A stretch of 64,000 nt of DNA from Alligator mississippiensis (GCF_030867095.1 NC_081828.1:218457978-218521977); one strand, 5' to 3'. Counted from the first letter of the stretch, positions 33,801 to 44,739 are shown. Translations and numbers: made by a program. The notes: generated by a model not told the origin, from the sequence alone.

Positions 33801-36800
33801 TCCCTTCTGCTTTCTTGGGGCAGAGACACTTGGCAGCCATTAGAGCACAGTGTCTACATGCTTCTATTCCAGCAAAGACAAATCAGCATCTCTGCCTACA
33901 ACACGCTGCCCAGGTTTGGAGGGCCGTCCTCCATCGCGAGTTAAGCGCATTGTCAGCCGAGCCTGTTCTCTCCCATTCTGCACATTGGGCTGTTCTTCCT
34001 GAGGTGCAGCACCTGGCATTTATCTGCCCTGAACTTTATCCTGTCTCATCTAGTCCAGCTCTCCAACCTGTCCAGATCCTTTTGAATTCTACTCCTTTCC
34101 TCCAAAGCGTTTTCAGTCCTTCCCAATCCTGTGCCATCCGCAAACTAGATTGGGAAGCCCTCTCTTCTGGCACCCAGGTCACTAATAAATGTATTAAATC
34201 ACATCAGACAGCAGCAGAAACTTCTGGAGCCTCAAAACCTGCTATTCTGACCTGGTTTCACTGATAATTTAGCCTGTGTAGGGGTTTAGCCAGAGGAGAG
34301 ATGTGTCACTACTGATGCACATACGGACTTCATGAACCCACCCCTCTGCAAGCACCCACCCTCACCCCTGAGCCCTAGTGCTAGTGTCACCGGGAGGAGC
34401 AGGGTCTCTAATTGTTTCTTTCTGGAGCTTCAGGAGGAACTACATAGACAGAGGAGGGAACTCGATGAGAGTCGGAAACCCAAACCCACCAGAAAGCCAT
34501 TCAGGCCCGGCTCCACGCACATGTTCAGCTTGAAACCTGCCGACCGCCTCCAGGTAGAGTTGGTGCTGGGGCGGGAGGAGGGGGCCGTGACTCCAGAAGA
34601 GAGCAGCGAAGCCCCTTCCCTTCACGATCGGGTGCAGAGGGAGCACACGCACCCGGAGCCCTTGGGAAGCTGGGTCAGCGATGCAGGGAGAGGGGAAGGG
34701 GTGCTCCTGGGAGGGTGGGTGTCTCGGCAGGAAGGGCACGGGCACCCCCTGAGCACCCCAGCCTGGGGCTGCGCGGGGAAGAGAGTGGACGCTGGCTAGG
34801 GCCACGTCAGAGACACTCGGAGGAAACACTCACACGTCTATGCTGGGGGCTTGGGGGCTGCACTTGCTGCTGGCTCCCATAGGGCCTTACAGCCGTGCTA
34901 TAGGACCCCTCTCCTCCACCTGTTCTCTGTGCTACACGAGTGTGGTACGTCTCACCTGCCAGCACCCTGGAGAGGACCCAGCAGGAAGCTTTGGGTCTGG
35001 GTGCGAGGCTGCAGGGCACCCGGGGAGCGGTGGGTCCCCCGTCAAGGGCTCCTCGCGGGCAGGACATGAGCCGCGTGACTGAGGCCCAGCTCCGCTGCTC
35101 TCCTTCCACAGAAGCGCAACCTCCCGTTGAAAGTCAGGAGGGAGGTGACGAGGGCAAAGCCAACTGGTCTCGGATCCCATGTCCCCTGCTCCGGCTGCTA
35201 CGGCCCCCTGAGCACCCCCAAGGTAAGAAGCGGGGTGGGGACATGCAGAGGCCTGGCGTGGGGTGAGTGTCACCCCCAGGGTCACCCCATGACAGCTGGA
35301 GACTCTCCAGGGGTTCCTAAGCATGCCGCCTGGCTGCAGCAATGGCATAGATAGAGCACTGCATGCCAGGGCCGGTTGTCTATGTGACAGCCACCCCTGC
35401 ACCCACACCTCTGCACAAAAGCCGCTTTGGGAGCCCCGCTGCCACACTCTGCAGCATGTGGCAGAGTTTCTCAGCTTGCACCTTGGTGACTCGCGCCTGA
35501 ATCTGTGCCGGGACTTCAGCAGAGGTGACCTTCAGAACGTATTGACTGGCGATGCACTGTCAATATTGACCCGCATGAAGCCAAGGTTAATAATTAGCAC
35601 AGGGCACAACGAGTCCTGCTGTTTATGGGAGCAGAGGAGTCAATGAATACCCTTACAGGATCCTTCACATCTCCACCAGAAAGCTCTGGGTGTTTCTCAC
35701 TGACGACGCGGGATTTCTTGTATGGGGAGGACTAGAAAACCCATACGACATGCCCCCCACCCAAACCTGTTCTGTTCGGAAAGGGAGATGAGGCAGACAA
35801 TACAAGGAAGGTGTCCACAGGGGACACAAGAAATAGTGGGCTAACTTGTCAACAAGGGAGGGTTTTGGTTAGAGATGGGAAGAGCTTTCTCACTCGGAGG
35901 GTGGTTCAGCACTGGGCCAGACACTGAGAGAGGTTGTAGATGTAGAGTCTCCATCGTTGCCCGGGATGGGTGGACAGGGATAATCCTGTCCTGAGCAGCA
36001 GGTGAGCTGGACTCAATGGCCTCTATTGGCCTCTTCCAGCTGTGGTTTTCTAGGATTTTAGGGCTCTCTTGAGGCAAAATGAAAGAGCCACCTCCTAAGT
36101 GACCCATCGGCGCTCTGTGAGGGGGCTCAGGGCTGTCACAACACGACTCAAGGATCGGGTGAGGGTCTTTGGAGACGTGGCCAATATTGGAAAATCCTCC
36201 CCTTGCAGGGACAGTATGTGACCCGCCCAGGTCACAGCACGTCCCTCTCTCCCTGTAGGACCAGCGCCAGAGGAGAGATGTGCAGATGTCTCAGCGACCC
36301 AGACCCACGAGAAAGCCCGAATCCTCCGTGAGAGGCTCGGTACGGTGAGAGACAAGGCGGGTGGGAGCTCAAGCCGCAGAATAACCAGCGGGCAAAGAAA
36401 CCCCGTCCCTTATTGAGGGCATCAGAAAAGACCTGATGCACTGGCTGCTCTTGGCAAGCCAGGCCGGGCAGCCGGAGAATGAGCCCGGGGAGAGGGACTG
36501 AGGACACACTCAAGGGAAATGCTGGAAGGGGACAGGAGTTGGCTCCGTGCTTGCCCATATCCTGACTCCCTCCCCCCCACTGATAGCCAGCCAGCCCCTG
36601 CCCTCCACCATAGCCCTCGTGCCCCACCAGTTCCTGCCCCCACTCATGCTGGCTCCCCCTCCACTTCCCAGTGGGGCACAGTTGTCTTCCTCCCCCTGTC
36701 ATCCTCCTGCACCAGGAGCATCACTAGGCCACACTGATGGCATCAGTAGGAGCAGCTCCTTAGCTCCCACCTGGCCGTGACCCTCTGCTATTAGTGAGAC

Positions 36801-37540
36801 TTGCACACGTGCCATTGCGGCCGCCGAGGAGGAAGGGTGGTGCAGACGGGCTGGACCTGGGAACAGGGAGCTGGGAGGTGGCTGTTGCCAGACGCCTTGC
36901 CACCAGCTCCTGGTGAGCCGCAAGCCCACTGCAGACAGATTTAGGGGGCCGGGATGGACCACAGCCAGAGATTCAGCTTTCAGGTTTGCACTGCCGCTGG
37001 GCTTGAGGCTAACCCTAGGTAGCAGTGTAAACACGGCACTGGTTAGAGCTTTTTAGGGTTGAAGATTGTCCAAGAATAGCCACCGAGCCTGCTTCTGGGA
37101 GTGGGGGGGAGACAGCTGGGGAAACTGAGGCACGGAACAGTTACAAGTCATGCCGTAGAGCCCAGGTGAGAAGCCAAGAGTGCCTGGTCCAGGCTCACGT
37201 GCCTGCCACCTGCCTCTACCCCCTTCCTCCCCACCAAGTGCCACGTCCCAATGCCATAGGCTGTTGCCCGCCCCACCCTGCCCCGGCATGCAGTGAGTGG
37301 CAGGTGCCGCGGCCCCACAGCTCACCCCTCTCCATCTCCCTGCAGGCAGAGACCTCTGCAGAGGGGCTGCTGAGCGCCAGGGCCAGGAAGGAGGACCGGC
37401 GGCCCGCAGCGGGGAAGCGCAAGGCCAAGGCGCGGGAGAAAATGGCAAGCTACTGCGCCGGCTGCTACTCCAACCTCATGCTGCGAAGCCCCCCGGCTGC
37501 CCCCGACGGGAAGGAGGGCAAGGGGTCGAGCAAACATTAA
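27863..37540 (+). CDS. Unrecognised secreted precursor with repeated CSGC and furin-site exons, about 316 aa
   Basis: Proposed CDS: join(27863..27970, 29540..29626, 31748..31876, 32885..33004, 34434..34553, 35112..35222, 36259..36339, 37346..37540). All exons are phase 0, all acceptors end in AG, and the donors are GT (exon 1 GTTTGT and exon 7 GTACGG are weak). Exon 1 codes a signal peptide (MRPWLLWGLAAALVFVVVA, cut likely before DTD). Exons 2, 6 and 8 contain PCSGCFSIL, PCSGCYGPL and YCAGCYSNL. Exons 3, 4, 5 and 7 are basic modules; 3, 4, 5 and 7 carry VRKRR, HRQRR, HRQRR and RQRR, and 4, 5 and 7 share P-[KR]-P-T-R-K-P. Exon 3 has an NRT glycosylation sequon. An AATAAA lies 324 bp after the stop. 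I do not recognise the family. The shape (secreted, basic, multiple furin-like sites, repeated short Cys motif) suggests a processed peptide precursor; this is inference. A 5' non-coding exon is likely. Confidence 0.68.
30150..30245 (-). repeat. CR1 LINE 3' terminus
   Basis: Reverse-strand 'ctgaggttggaaaggatgctgagggccctctag' type sequence, intronic. Confidence 0.5.
31605..31728 (-). repeat. CR1 LINE 3' terminus inserted before exon 3
   Basis: Reverse-strand tail ATAGTTTCATAGTTTATTAG followed by 'ggttggaagggaccatgcag'. It interrupts homology between the exon 3 and exon 4 units, so it arrived after that duplication. Confidence 0.75.
32190..32560 (-). repeat. CR1 LINE fragment
   Basis: Reverse-strand 'cataggagcatctgcttggaaggg' and following decayed CR1 sequence, intronic. 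Confidence 0.5.
32561..33499 (+). repeat. Recent direct duplication, copy 1 (holds exon 4)
   Basis: Matches 34110-35048 base for base over 939 bp without a net insertion or deletion; only about four substitutions were noticed. It contains exon 4 of the secreted-precursor gene and part of a reverse CR1 at its left end. Confidence 0.97.
34110..35048 (+). repeat. Recent direct duplication, copy 2 (holds exon 5)
   Basis: Second copy at an offset of 1549 bp. Within the exon one substitution is silent (CGA/AGA, Arg) and one changes the penultimate-but-one residue (TGC Cys in copy 1, CGC Arg in copy 2). Most differences look like CpG decay in copy 1. The 610 bp between the copies is not duplicated. 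Confidence 0.97.
35850..36060 (+). repeat. CR1 LINE 3' end
   Basis: 'gagctttctcactcggagggtggt' to 'ctgtggttttctaggatttta', a decayed CR1 3' UTR and tail in the intron between exons 6 and 7. Confidence 0.7.
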
Positions 37541-37863
37541 TCGCTGCCCTTCCTGCCTTGCCACCGGGGCCTCTGTGTCTCCCACGGGGCAGCTAGGGAG
37601 CAGCCCAAACAGGAGCCTTCCCCTACCCGCTGAGCTTCGGGGCTCAGTTAAAAAGGAAACCAGATTCCCCTCCAGACGTGCCCTGGTTTCCTGGCATGAG
37701 ATGGAGCAGAAGCAAATATCTTTGTCTGAGTCCTGCCAGCCTCCCCACTGCCTTGTTCCTCACGGCAGCAGGCAGGAGGGCGCAGCCGTGCCGGGGCCCG
37801 GGGACCAGACTTGCTGCTGTCTGGTGCTCAAGGCTAATCTGCTGCGCTTTGCAAAGCCACATC

Positions 37864-37869
37864 AATAAA
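37864..37869 (+). terminator. Polyadenylation signal AATAAA of the secreted-precursor gene
   Basis: 324 bp past the TAA at 37538-37540, on the same strand, with a GT-rich stretch shortly after (GGTGAGTGTATGCGGT). Its spacing supports 37346-37540 as a true terminal coding exon. Confidence 0.65.
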
Positions 37870-37884
37870 ATCAGGTTGAGAAAG

Positions 37885-39054
37885 AGCCAAGCCCATCGGG
37901 TGAGTGTATGCGGTCCAGGTGCAGGGGTGGACTGACCGGAGAGTGCCAGCACACGCACTGCTCCGTGCAACCCGGTGCAGTGCTCCCGGCTGGGCCTGGC
38001 CACGGCTCCCTGTGTCCTCGGTTATCCCCAGCATTGATGGCAGGGCAGAGGTGGCGAGAGACCGCAGGTCAGGGGGAATCTGGGCCTGCACCCTGCAATG
38101 CTCCCATGTTCCTCCTCGACCCACAAGACCACGTGCACATGGTGGCAGATTGAACCTCTGCTCTGGGTGGACCAGGTGCTCGTGTCACCAGACCACCGTG
38201 GCAGCTAGCACAGGCTGCCTCTGCCCAGGACTCTGCGTCCCACAGACTGGCCTTTGCTGTGCTGGTGGCCTGTTGGAGCTGAGGAAATGGTTACTGGAGT
38301 ACCGGGGCGGAAAGGAGGGTTGGGAGAGCGAGGTGGGTTTTGCAGCCTCACAGCTAGTACCGTTCTGTGACTAGTGGCAGGAGCACCGCCACTCCTTAGT
38401 GATGCCGAGCCCGTGCAAACACTGGGGCAGCAGTTATTTGTGTTTCCCGTGGAAAGGGCTGCAGGAAGCAGCTGATAATGGACCAGCAGATGGTGGACCA
38501 AGCTCTACAGACAAGAGACACAGAGGAGAGGAAAGCGTGCTCCTGGCTGGTGACTCCTCTAGTTGCTCAGCTCCGGTTTCTTGCTGTGAATCAGTGTGTT
38601 TTTGCTCACTGCATTTTTTATCAGGACATGTAGCGGTCAATGAAGTCTGCACCTCCCAAGGTCCTTTGCATTGCCTTCGCTTTACTACAGTCTAGCATGA
38701 CCACAGCCTAGCCAGACCAAAACTCCTACATTGGCCGATCAAAAGAAGCCATGTGCCAAGGGTCCCATTAGTTCCCAGTGAGGTCTGTGGAGCTCCCCTG
38801 GGTGGGGTTTGGCAGTGTCGGGGTCTTTTTGTTAGTGAGTGAGGCTGTGTTTGGTGTTGCAGAGCTGTTGTGAAGTGAGGGGATGAGTGAAGACATTGCA
38901 CAGCTCTCTAAAAGGGTCAAATTCTGCTTTCTGCCACCTGGCTGTAAATCCGGAGTACTGCCCAGAAGTGAATTAAGATGCATTGCTACACAGACCGACT
39001 GATGTCGCTATTGACTCTGCATTACTCTGTTTAAGTCACTGAAGACCCTGGATG
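37885..39054. other. Intergenic between the secreted-precursor gene and GIMAP A
   Basis: No supported gene, RNA or repeat. Confidence 0.4.
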
Positions 39055-39430
39055 GTTAGGGTCACCCAGTTCAAATCCCTGGAGAAATGCACGGCCCCCT
39101 GCTCCGAACCCAGCCCAGACTGGTGCCCGTCCAGCCTCTCCTTGGACCCTCCACAGCTCCCGAAGCAGCTCGTGCCACTGTCCTGCTGCTCTGACACACA
39201 TGGGATTTTTTTCCTAAGACTTCATCTGAATTCAAAGAAAATCATAGAAAATTCCCTGTGCTGTTGACCAAGCCCCCTCTCATGCCTGCCCTCTGTGGCA
39301 AGGGACAGCGGCTGTTCCCCCTCATCGCTGTGGCCGCCTTTAGACCCGGGGAGATCTGCTATCACCTCACCCTCCACCCCGCTGCAGCCTCCTTTTCTGC
39401 AAAGGAGATATAACTTTTGTAAACCCAGCT
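39055..39430 (-). repeat. CR1 LINE 3' fragment
   Basis: Reverse-strand 'ggttagggtcacccagttcaaatccc' and, further on, 'ctgccctctgtggcaaggga' and 'ccagcctctccttgg', all typical of CR1 3' regions. Confidence 0.5.
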
Positions 39431-39481
39431 GAAGGGAGGGGAGGACCTGGCCCAGAAAAGTTCAGCCGTTCTGCAGTATAT

Positions 39482-39487
39482 TTTATT
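39482..39487 (-). terminator. Candidate polyadenylation signal for GIMAP A
   Basis: TTTATT on the plus strand, that is AATAAA on the gene strand, about 150 bp beyond the stop. Confidence 0.5.
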
Positions 39488-39633
39488 ACCGTAATCGTGT
39501 TTGGTACAAAGGTGTTACAGTGATGAGGCACAGCGGGCATCTGTTTGGTTGGCTCTAAGCATTAGCACAATAAACACGATTAACAATAGTAACGATGGGG
39601 CGATGCTGGCTGGACAACTGAGATGGTACACGA

Positions 39634-41002
39634 TTAATGTGTACAGATTAAAACAAGGAAAATGACAAAAATAAGAAAGCCAAGCACGGTGGCCAAAATG
39701 AACCCCAGACATTTTTTAGAGATGCGTTGCTTAGCTCGTTCCCTGACTGTCCTATATCTTTTCATGTGGTATCTCACTCTCTCTTCAGCTAAGTTGGGCT
39801 CCAAATACATCTCGTTGAAATAATAGCCCTCTGTAGTCTCCTGGACCAGCCTCTGGATCTTGTTCATCAGCTCAGTGACCTGCTTGTCCTGTTCTGCCTT
39901 GGTCGCTTTGTTGTTGAAGGCGCAGTATCGCTCTCCGCATGTATGGATCAGGGCCTGGAGGTCTTTGTTCTCTGTGTATCTCAGATAGTCCCTCAGGGAG
40001 CCACCCCCCAAGTCTTCTTTCCGGGTGAATAAGATGATCGTGTGCCTCAGGACCTCCATCCCAAACACATCCTGGACACACTTCACGGCCTCCTTGTCCT
40101 CCTTAGTGTAACGGCCCAGCTGGGTCACCAGCAGCACCGCGTGGGGGCCCGGATGAGAGAGCGCGATGCAGCGCCTGACTTCTCGGTAGGTTTCTGCATT
40201 GCAGGCACGGGGGTTGAACAGGTCCGGGGTGTCGATCACCACGATTGCCTGTCCATTGTGCTCACCTTGCCCTTTTTCACACGTGGTGGTTACTGGCTTT
40301 GCCGCAAGTTGGGACCTGAACTGGTTCCTCCCAAGGAGGGTGTTTCCAGTCGCACTTTTCCCAGAGCCGCTTTTGCCAACGAGGATGATTCTCAGCTCGG
40401 AGCTGCTGTGGGCACCTGAGGGATGGGAACAAGCCTGATGGTCACAACCTCTCGGCACAGGCAGAAGTGATGAGTGGGATTGCTATACAAGTCTGAATTA
40501 CCCCCAAAATGACTAGAGCAAGTCTTCTGTTGCAAAGAGCTCAGGAGAACCAGAGCAGGGCAAGAGGTGTTTGGCCCTGGGTTCACCATGGGAAGTGTGT
40601 GCAGATGTTTGAACACCTCACAGTGCTGCTATTGTGTGGGACCCCGGGGCACCCCAGAAGGATCTCCTGGCACCCCTACAGACTGCATGTCCCTGGTTTT
40701 GAATCACTGGAACAGGCAGATGCGACAACTGCATGGGTATCGAGGGATACAGATGCCAGCTGTTGCAATGCCACCGTTGCGTCCTCATGCTGGGGTTGTA
40801 GCATGGGTTGCAATGCCACCGTTGCGTCCTCATGCTGTATGGGAGCTGGGGTTTTTTGCAGCCACGGGGCATTCAAACTCTAAACTTGGCCAGACCATCC
40901 CTCCTCCAGGTGAGCAAAATACAGCAGTGATAATGTGGCGCTTCAGGTGCCTGTCTTACCGCTGACAGTCCCTTCTTCTGTTCTGGGTTTCTTCCCTTCC
41001 AT
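39634..41002 (-). CDS. GIMAP-family (AIG1-type) GTPase A, GIMAP1/2/5-like, membrane anchored, 274 aa
   Basis: Proposed CDS: complement(join(39634..40415, 40960..41002)). The small first exon codes MEGKKPRTEEGTVS and ends in phase 1 at a GGTAAG donor. The large exon starts after CCTCAG and holds the whole AIG1 GTPase domain. Visible motifs: G1 GKSGSGKS (28-35), G3 DTPD (76-79), the GIMAP conserved box LVTQLGRYTKED, and RKED at the G4 position. The C terminus (about 248-274) is a hydrophobic segment, LGFILATVLGFLIFVIFLVL, so the protein is probably tail-anchored in an internal membrane. GIMAPs act in lymphocyte survival and maintenance; mammalian GIMAP1/2 likewise have Asp where DTPG has Gly. 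An in-frame ATG at 40458 lies in intron sequence and is not used in this model. It points away from the other two GIMAP genes. Confidence 0.92.
40762..40837 (+). repeat. Two-copy 45 bp tandem repeat in GIMAP A intron 1
   Basis: The 31 bp core beginning GTTGCAATGCCACCGTTGCG occurs at 40762 and again at 40807, identical in both. Confidence 0.9.
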
Positions 41003-42700
41003 CTTGCCCTGAAATATAGGAAATAAACAGTGTTATTCGTGTCCTTGATGCTTAGAGTACACAACGACAGGCTCGTTTTGGACAGGGATCGCTGGGGCAT
41101 GCTGTGCTACTTAGGCACATCTTTGTTTAAGAGGAAGCTCTGAGCCACATCTCACTGGGCTGTCTGGGGACACGATGGCACGGTTGTCACCGTCATCCCT
41201 TCTGCCCTTTCCCTCCCACCGTGTGTCACTCACTTGTTGCCTTGTGCCTTTAATTATCTCAGGCTCTTTGGTGCAGGGCTTGTCTCCAGTTATGTGTGTG
41301 CACCCTGCACAGTGGGGCCCCGATCCTGACTACTGCAATACAGATAATAAAGTGACAGTTTGTTATCGCGCCGCAAAGTCATCTATCTAGATGCAATCGG
41401 GGTGATCCTCTCCTCTGGCCTAAACCTGGTTGCTTCAGAGCAAATGTGGCCTGTGCAATGAACTGCTGGTGGATTTAGAAACCGAGCAGTCTCATGGCCT
41501 TCAAAGGAGAGCGATACAACCCATCACTGTGCAGCACGGCTGCTGCTAACCTTGTTAGGTCCTGCCCGGTGTGTTCTTCCCTAGTGTTTTCACACACCTT
41601 TTGCACCAGGACATGGACTGAACTCCAGTTTGCTACAGAGGCACCTGCTACAGCTGCATAAGTCTGGCTGAGCTGTGTTTTGTACACGCAGATGGGATGT
41701 CTCCCATTGTGCATGCAAAATCAGAGGAAACCTGCACGAGAAAGGACCTCAGGAGGTCACATCTAATCCAGCCGCCTGCTCAGGGCAGCCCCTTCCTGCT
41801 CTAAACCGTGCTCGACAAGTTCTTATCTGAGATGTCTGAAACCTGCATGAACAGCCCACGCACGCGGCTACCAATGCCCAACATATCACAAACGCCCTTT
41901 AATGTGCCCCAGGTGACGCAGGGGAACGAGGGCACTAGCAGTGTCCTGCCATTGTGAGGACAGAAAGGAGTTTGTTATAGTATATTGGAGAGATCCAGGA
42001 GGAAGATCCAGCCTCTTGGATAAAGGAAGGCAAAACCATGCACGACCCACATCTTCCTTCCCACCGGGCTATAACACCTTTCCTGCTGTCTCCATCCTTT
42101 CACCGGGGATCCAGTGCCTCCACCACCCCTGCATTGCCAGAGGGCCTGCAAACGAGCTGAACGGCTTCCCAGGTGAACGTGGGTGCATGGCTGTGTGGCT
42201 TTTTCCTCACCTGGCAGCAGGGCCCTGCAAGGGGCTGGCTACTTCTGGTGACAGGCACCTTATGCTCCTGCCCACCCAATAGTTCAGCTCCAGCAGAGCA
42301 GGGGAGGCAATCCTCACCCCGACGAGCCTGTTGGTTGGTGGGGAGGGCACTTTCCTGGCATGGGGGTACATGTGAAATGATCTCTCTATTAGCTGTGGTG
42401 GCTCCAATTTTGGACACATGCTCTAACCACCAGGTGATGGGGCAAAAGGGAAAAGCCAAGCTTCAGGACCTCCTGGGCGTGCCTGTTCCTGAGACTTACC
42501 CACTCTGTTTGTCCCAGAGACTCATAAGCGGACATTTCTTTCCCAAGATAAAAGACGTTACGGAGATTTCTCCTGTAAAATGGACAGAATTAGTCAATGC
42601 ACCTGGCAGCTAAATGCTAGTTCCAATCCCAATGTGCTGCATTGTGTCTGTGCAAGCGACAGGGAGATTTATTGCTGTGGCACTTGAATTCATCCCCAGC
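41003..42700. other. Region upstream of GIMAP A; little recognised
   Basis: The GIMAP A 5' non-coding exon and promoter should lie here on the minus strand but could not be placed. A weak reverse CR1 3' piece is at about 41740-41880 ('cctcaggaggtcacatctaatccagcc'). Confidence 0.35.
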
Positions 42701-42706
42701 TGCAGT

Positions 42707-42798
42707 GTGGCATGGCTCTGACCCATGCCAGCAGTTTGGATGTCCTTTTTCTCACCACAGGACGTACAAACTGCTGGCATGGGTCAGAGTCATGCCAC
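42707..42798. repeat. Near-perfect 32 bp inverted repeat (hairpin)
   Basis: The left arm 42707-42738 and right arm 42767-42798 pair with one mismatch: GTGGCATGGCTCTGACCCAT against ATGGGTCAGAGTCATGCCAC at the outer ends. The 28 bp loop holds a further GTCCT/AGGAC pair. The fold is about the size of a pre-miRNA or a very small fold-back element. Confidence 0.85.
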
Positions 42799-42799
42799 G

Positions 42800-44039
42800 C
42801 TGGCCAGCACAGACTATATTGCGGGCATAAAATCAGCTGCGAACAGCAGATTCAACCACAAAAAATTTCACCTTAGATCCTCAAAAGCACATTCAAAGAT
42901 CTCCCAGCAATTCTTGCATGTGTATATTTATAGAAGTGCCTGGCATTTTACTGAAGGATAGAAGACAATGGGGATTTTGAATGCACAAATAAGACATCTG
43001 CCCGTCACTGAATGCCGGGGAGAATTAGACCCTGACCTCCCAAGTCTACATGAAGGTGTCATGCTAGGGTGTACTGTGGGTTTTTGGGTGCACATATGTC
43101 ATGATAAACCCATGTTTCTGCTGCAAAGAGCCCAAGTCCAGTGCCAGCGCCAGCCTGCCGGCTCAAAGTCACCAGGCAGGTGACCCGCAGGGACAGAGCA
43201 AAACGTTGTCTTAAAACATGGTGCAAATCTGCGTGCCTTCTAGGGGACTTCTCACTAACACACCTACCTGCATGTGGAACAAGCACCTTCAGTTGTGCAC
43301 GTGACCTGTCCGTGCAAGCTCGGCTCCTTGCCCCACTCCCCTTTGCTGCCCTCCCCCTGCCTTGTCTCGTTTTGGTCCGGGGGTGGTTTGAGTTGAGGAC
43401 ATAACACGAGGCAAAGCTGCTTGCAGGATGCCTTCCTGGGAATGCAACAGTGGATAAAGTCCCTGCGGGGGCAAGATGGGAACCCCAATGATGCTGGGCT
43501 GCTCCAAAGGGAGACAAATGCACGAGAGAGGGAAGACGGAGGCTCGGCTACAAACCAGAGGCTGCGCTGGCAATGCCTATCATATGGACTGGGTGGTCCA
43601 AGGGGACAAATTACAGTCCCCAGACACCCGTCTGCTGTTGCTAGTAAGTGCTGGTTGCTCTTTATGGGGTTTGCTGCTGATAGGAGCTGATGGTGTTACA
43701 CAGGATCGGGACAGCACAGCGAGGACTGAGAGCTGGTTCCTGTCTTCCCGTGAGCCCCCAAAATCTCCCTTTCCCATGGCATACACATTGTAGTTGACCA
43801 AGGGCTGGCCTGAGAGAAGAATGGCTTTGCAGTCCCTTTGTGCGTCCCACAGCCCGAGCCATCGGGGGTTTGGCTCGCAGCCTCCCTGCTCCTTAGCCGT
43901 GCTTTCATTTTTAAGAGAGTTTCTAGCCAGTTCAATACCTTCATTCTCTACTTCTTTGCTCCAAATTGTCATTTATGTATGCCTTTAGCACCCTTCTTTG
44001 CAGGTCTCTGTATGGTCTCATTACTTCCAGAATAAAAGT
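42800..44039. other. Intergenic, nothing recognised
   Basis: No supported gene or repeat. Confidence 0.4.
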
Positions 44040-44262
44040 ACCCTGTTTTGATATTTTTATAGTTTGCATTAAATCCATTAGCAGTACAGCTGAGGACTCT
44101 CCTAAGAACTGCATCCAGTTCCAGGCACTTTATTTCAAGAAGGATGAGGGCAAAGAGTAAAGGTCCCAACAAAGAGCAACACAAACTATTAGAAGTCTAG
44201 AAATCATGACCCATGAAAAAAGTTTGGAAAAGAAATGGGATTAATTGTTTCAGTTTTGAACT
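44040..44262 (+). repeat. CR1-like LINE fragment
   Basis: 'actgcatccagttccaggcac' followed by a decayed non-coding CR1 stretch (compare 'gtcctgtgtccagttt' elsewhere in the window). Confidence 0.45.
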
Positions 44263-44265
44263 CCC

Positions 44266-44738
44266 CATGCTACAGAAAGGACGTGGACACATTGAAAAGA
44301 GTCTAGTGGAGGGCAATGACAATGGTTGTGGAGCTGGGGGACAGGACTAGTGAGGAGAGGATGAGGGGAATGGGCTGATTTGGTCTTCAGAAGAGAAGAC
44401 CGAGGGGGATTGAATAGCAGCCTTCACCTCCCTGCCGGGGGGTTGCAAAGAGGATGGAGCTGGGCTGTTCTCAGTGGGGGCAGATGGCAGGACAAGGAGC
44501 AATGGGCTCAAGCTGCAGCAAGGGAAGTTGAGGGTGGATATTAGGAAAAACTTTCTTCCGAGGAGGGTGGTGAAGCACTGGAACAGGTTACCCAGAGAGG
44601 TGCTGGGATCTCCATCCTTGCAGGTGTTGAAGACCTGGCTAGACAAAGCCTTGTCTGGGATGATGGAGTTGGGGCTGGTCCAGTTTGGAGCAGGGGGTTG
44701 GACTAGATGTGACCTCCTGAGCTCCCTTCCCACCTGAA
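44266..44738 (+). repeat. CR1 LINE 3' end, right arm-facing
   Basis: About 90 percent similar by eye to 18178-18650: 'aaggacgtggacacattg', 'caatgacaatggttgtgg', 'caagctgcagcaagggaag' and 'ggatattaggaaaaactttct' in order. It stops at 'gactagatgtgacctcctga' without the tail. Confidence 0.85.
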
Positions 44739-44739
44739 T

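Noticed and set aside
40416-40458. In-frame ATG upstream of the GIMAP A main exon as the start codon
   Set aside because: It lies before a good acceptor (CCTCAG). An upstream ATG exon with the right phase is present at 40960-41002, as in the two sister genes.
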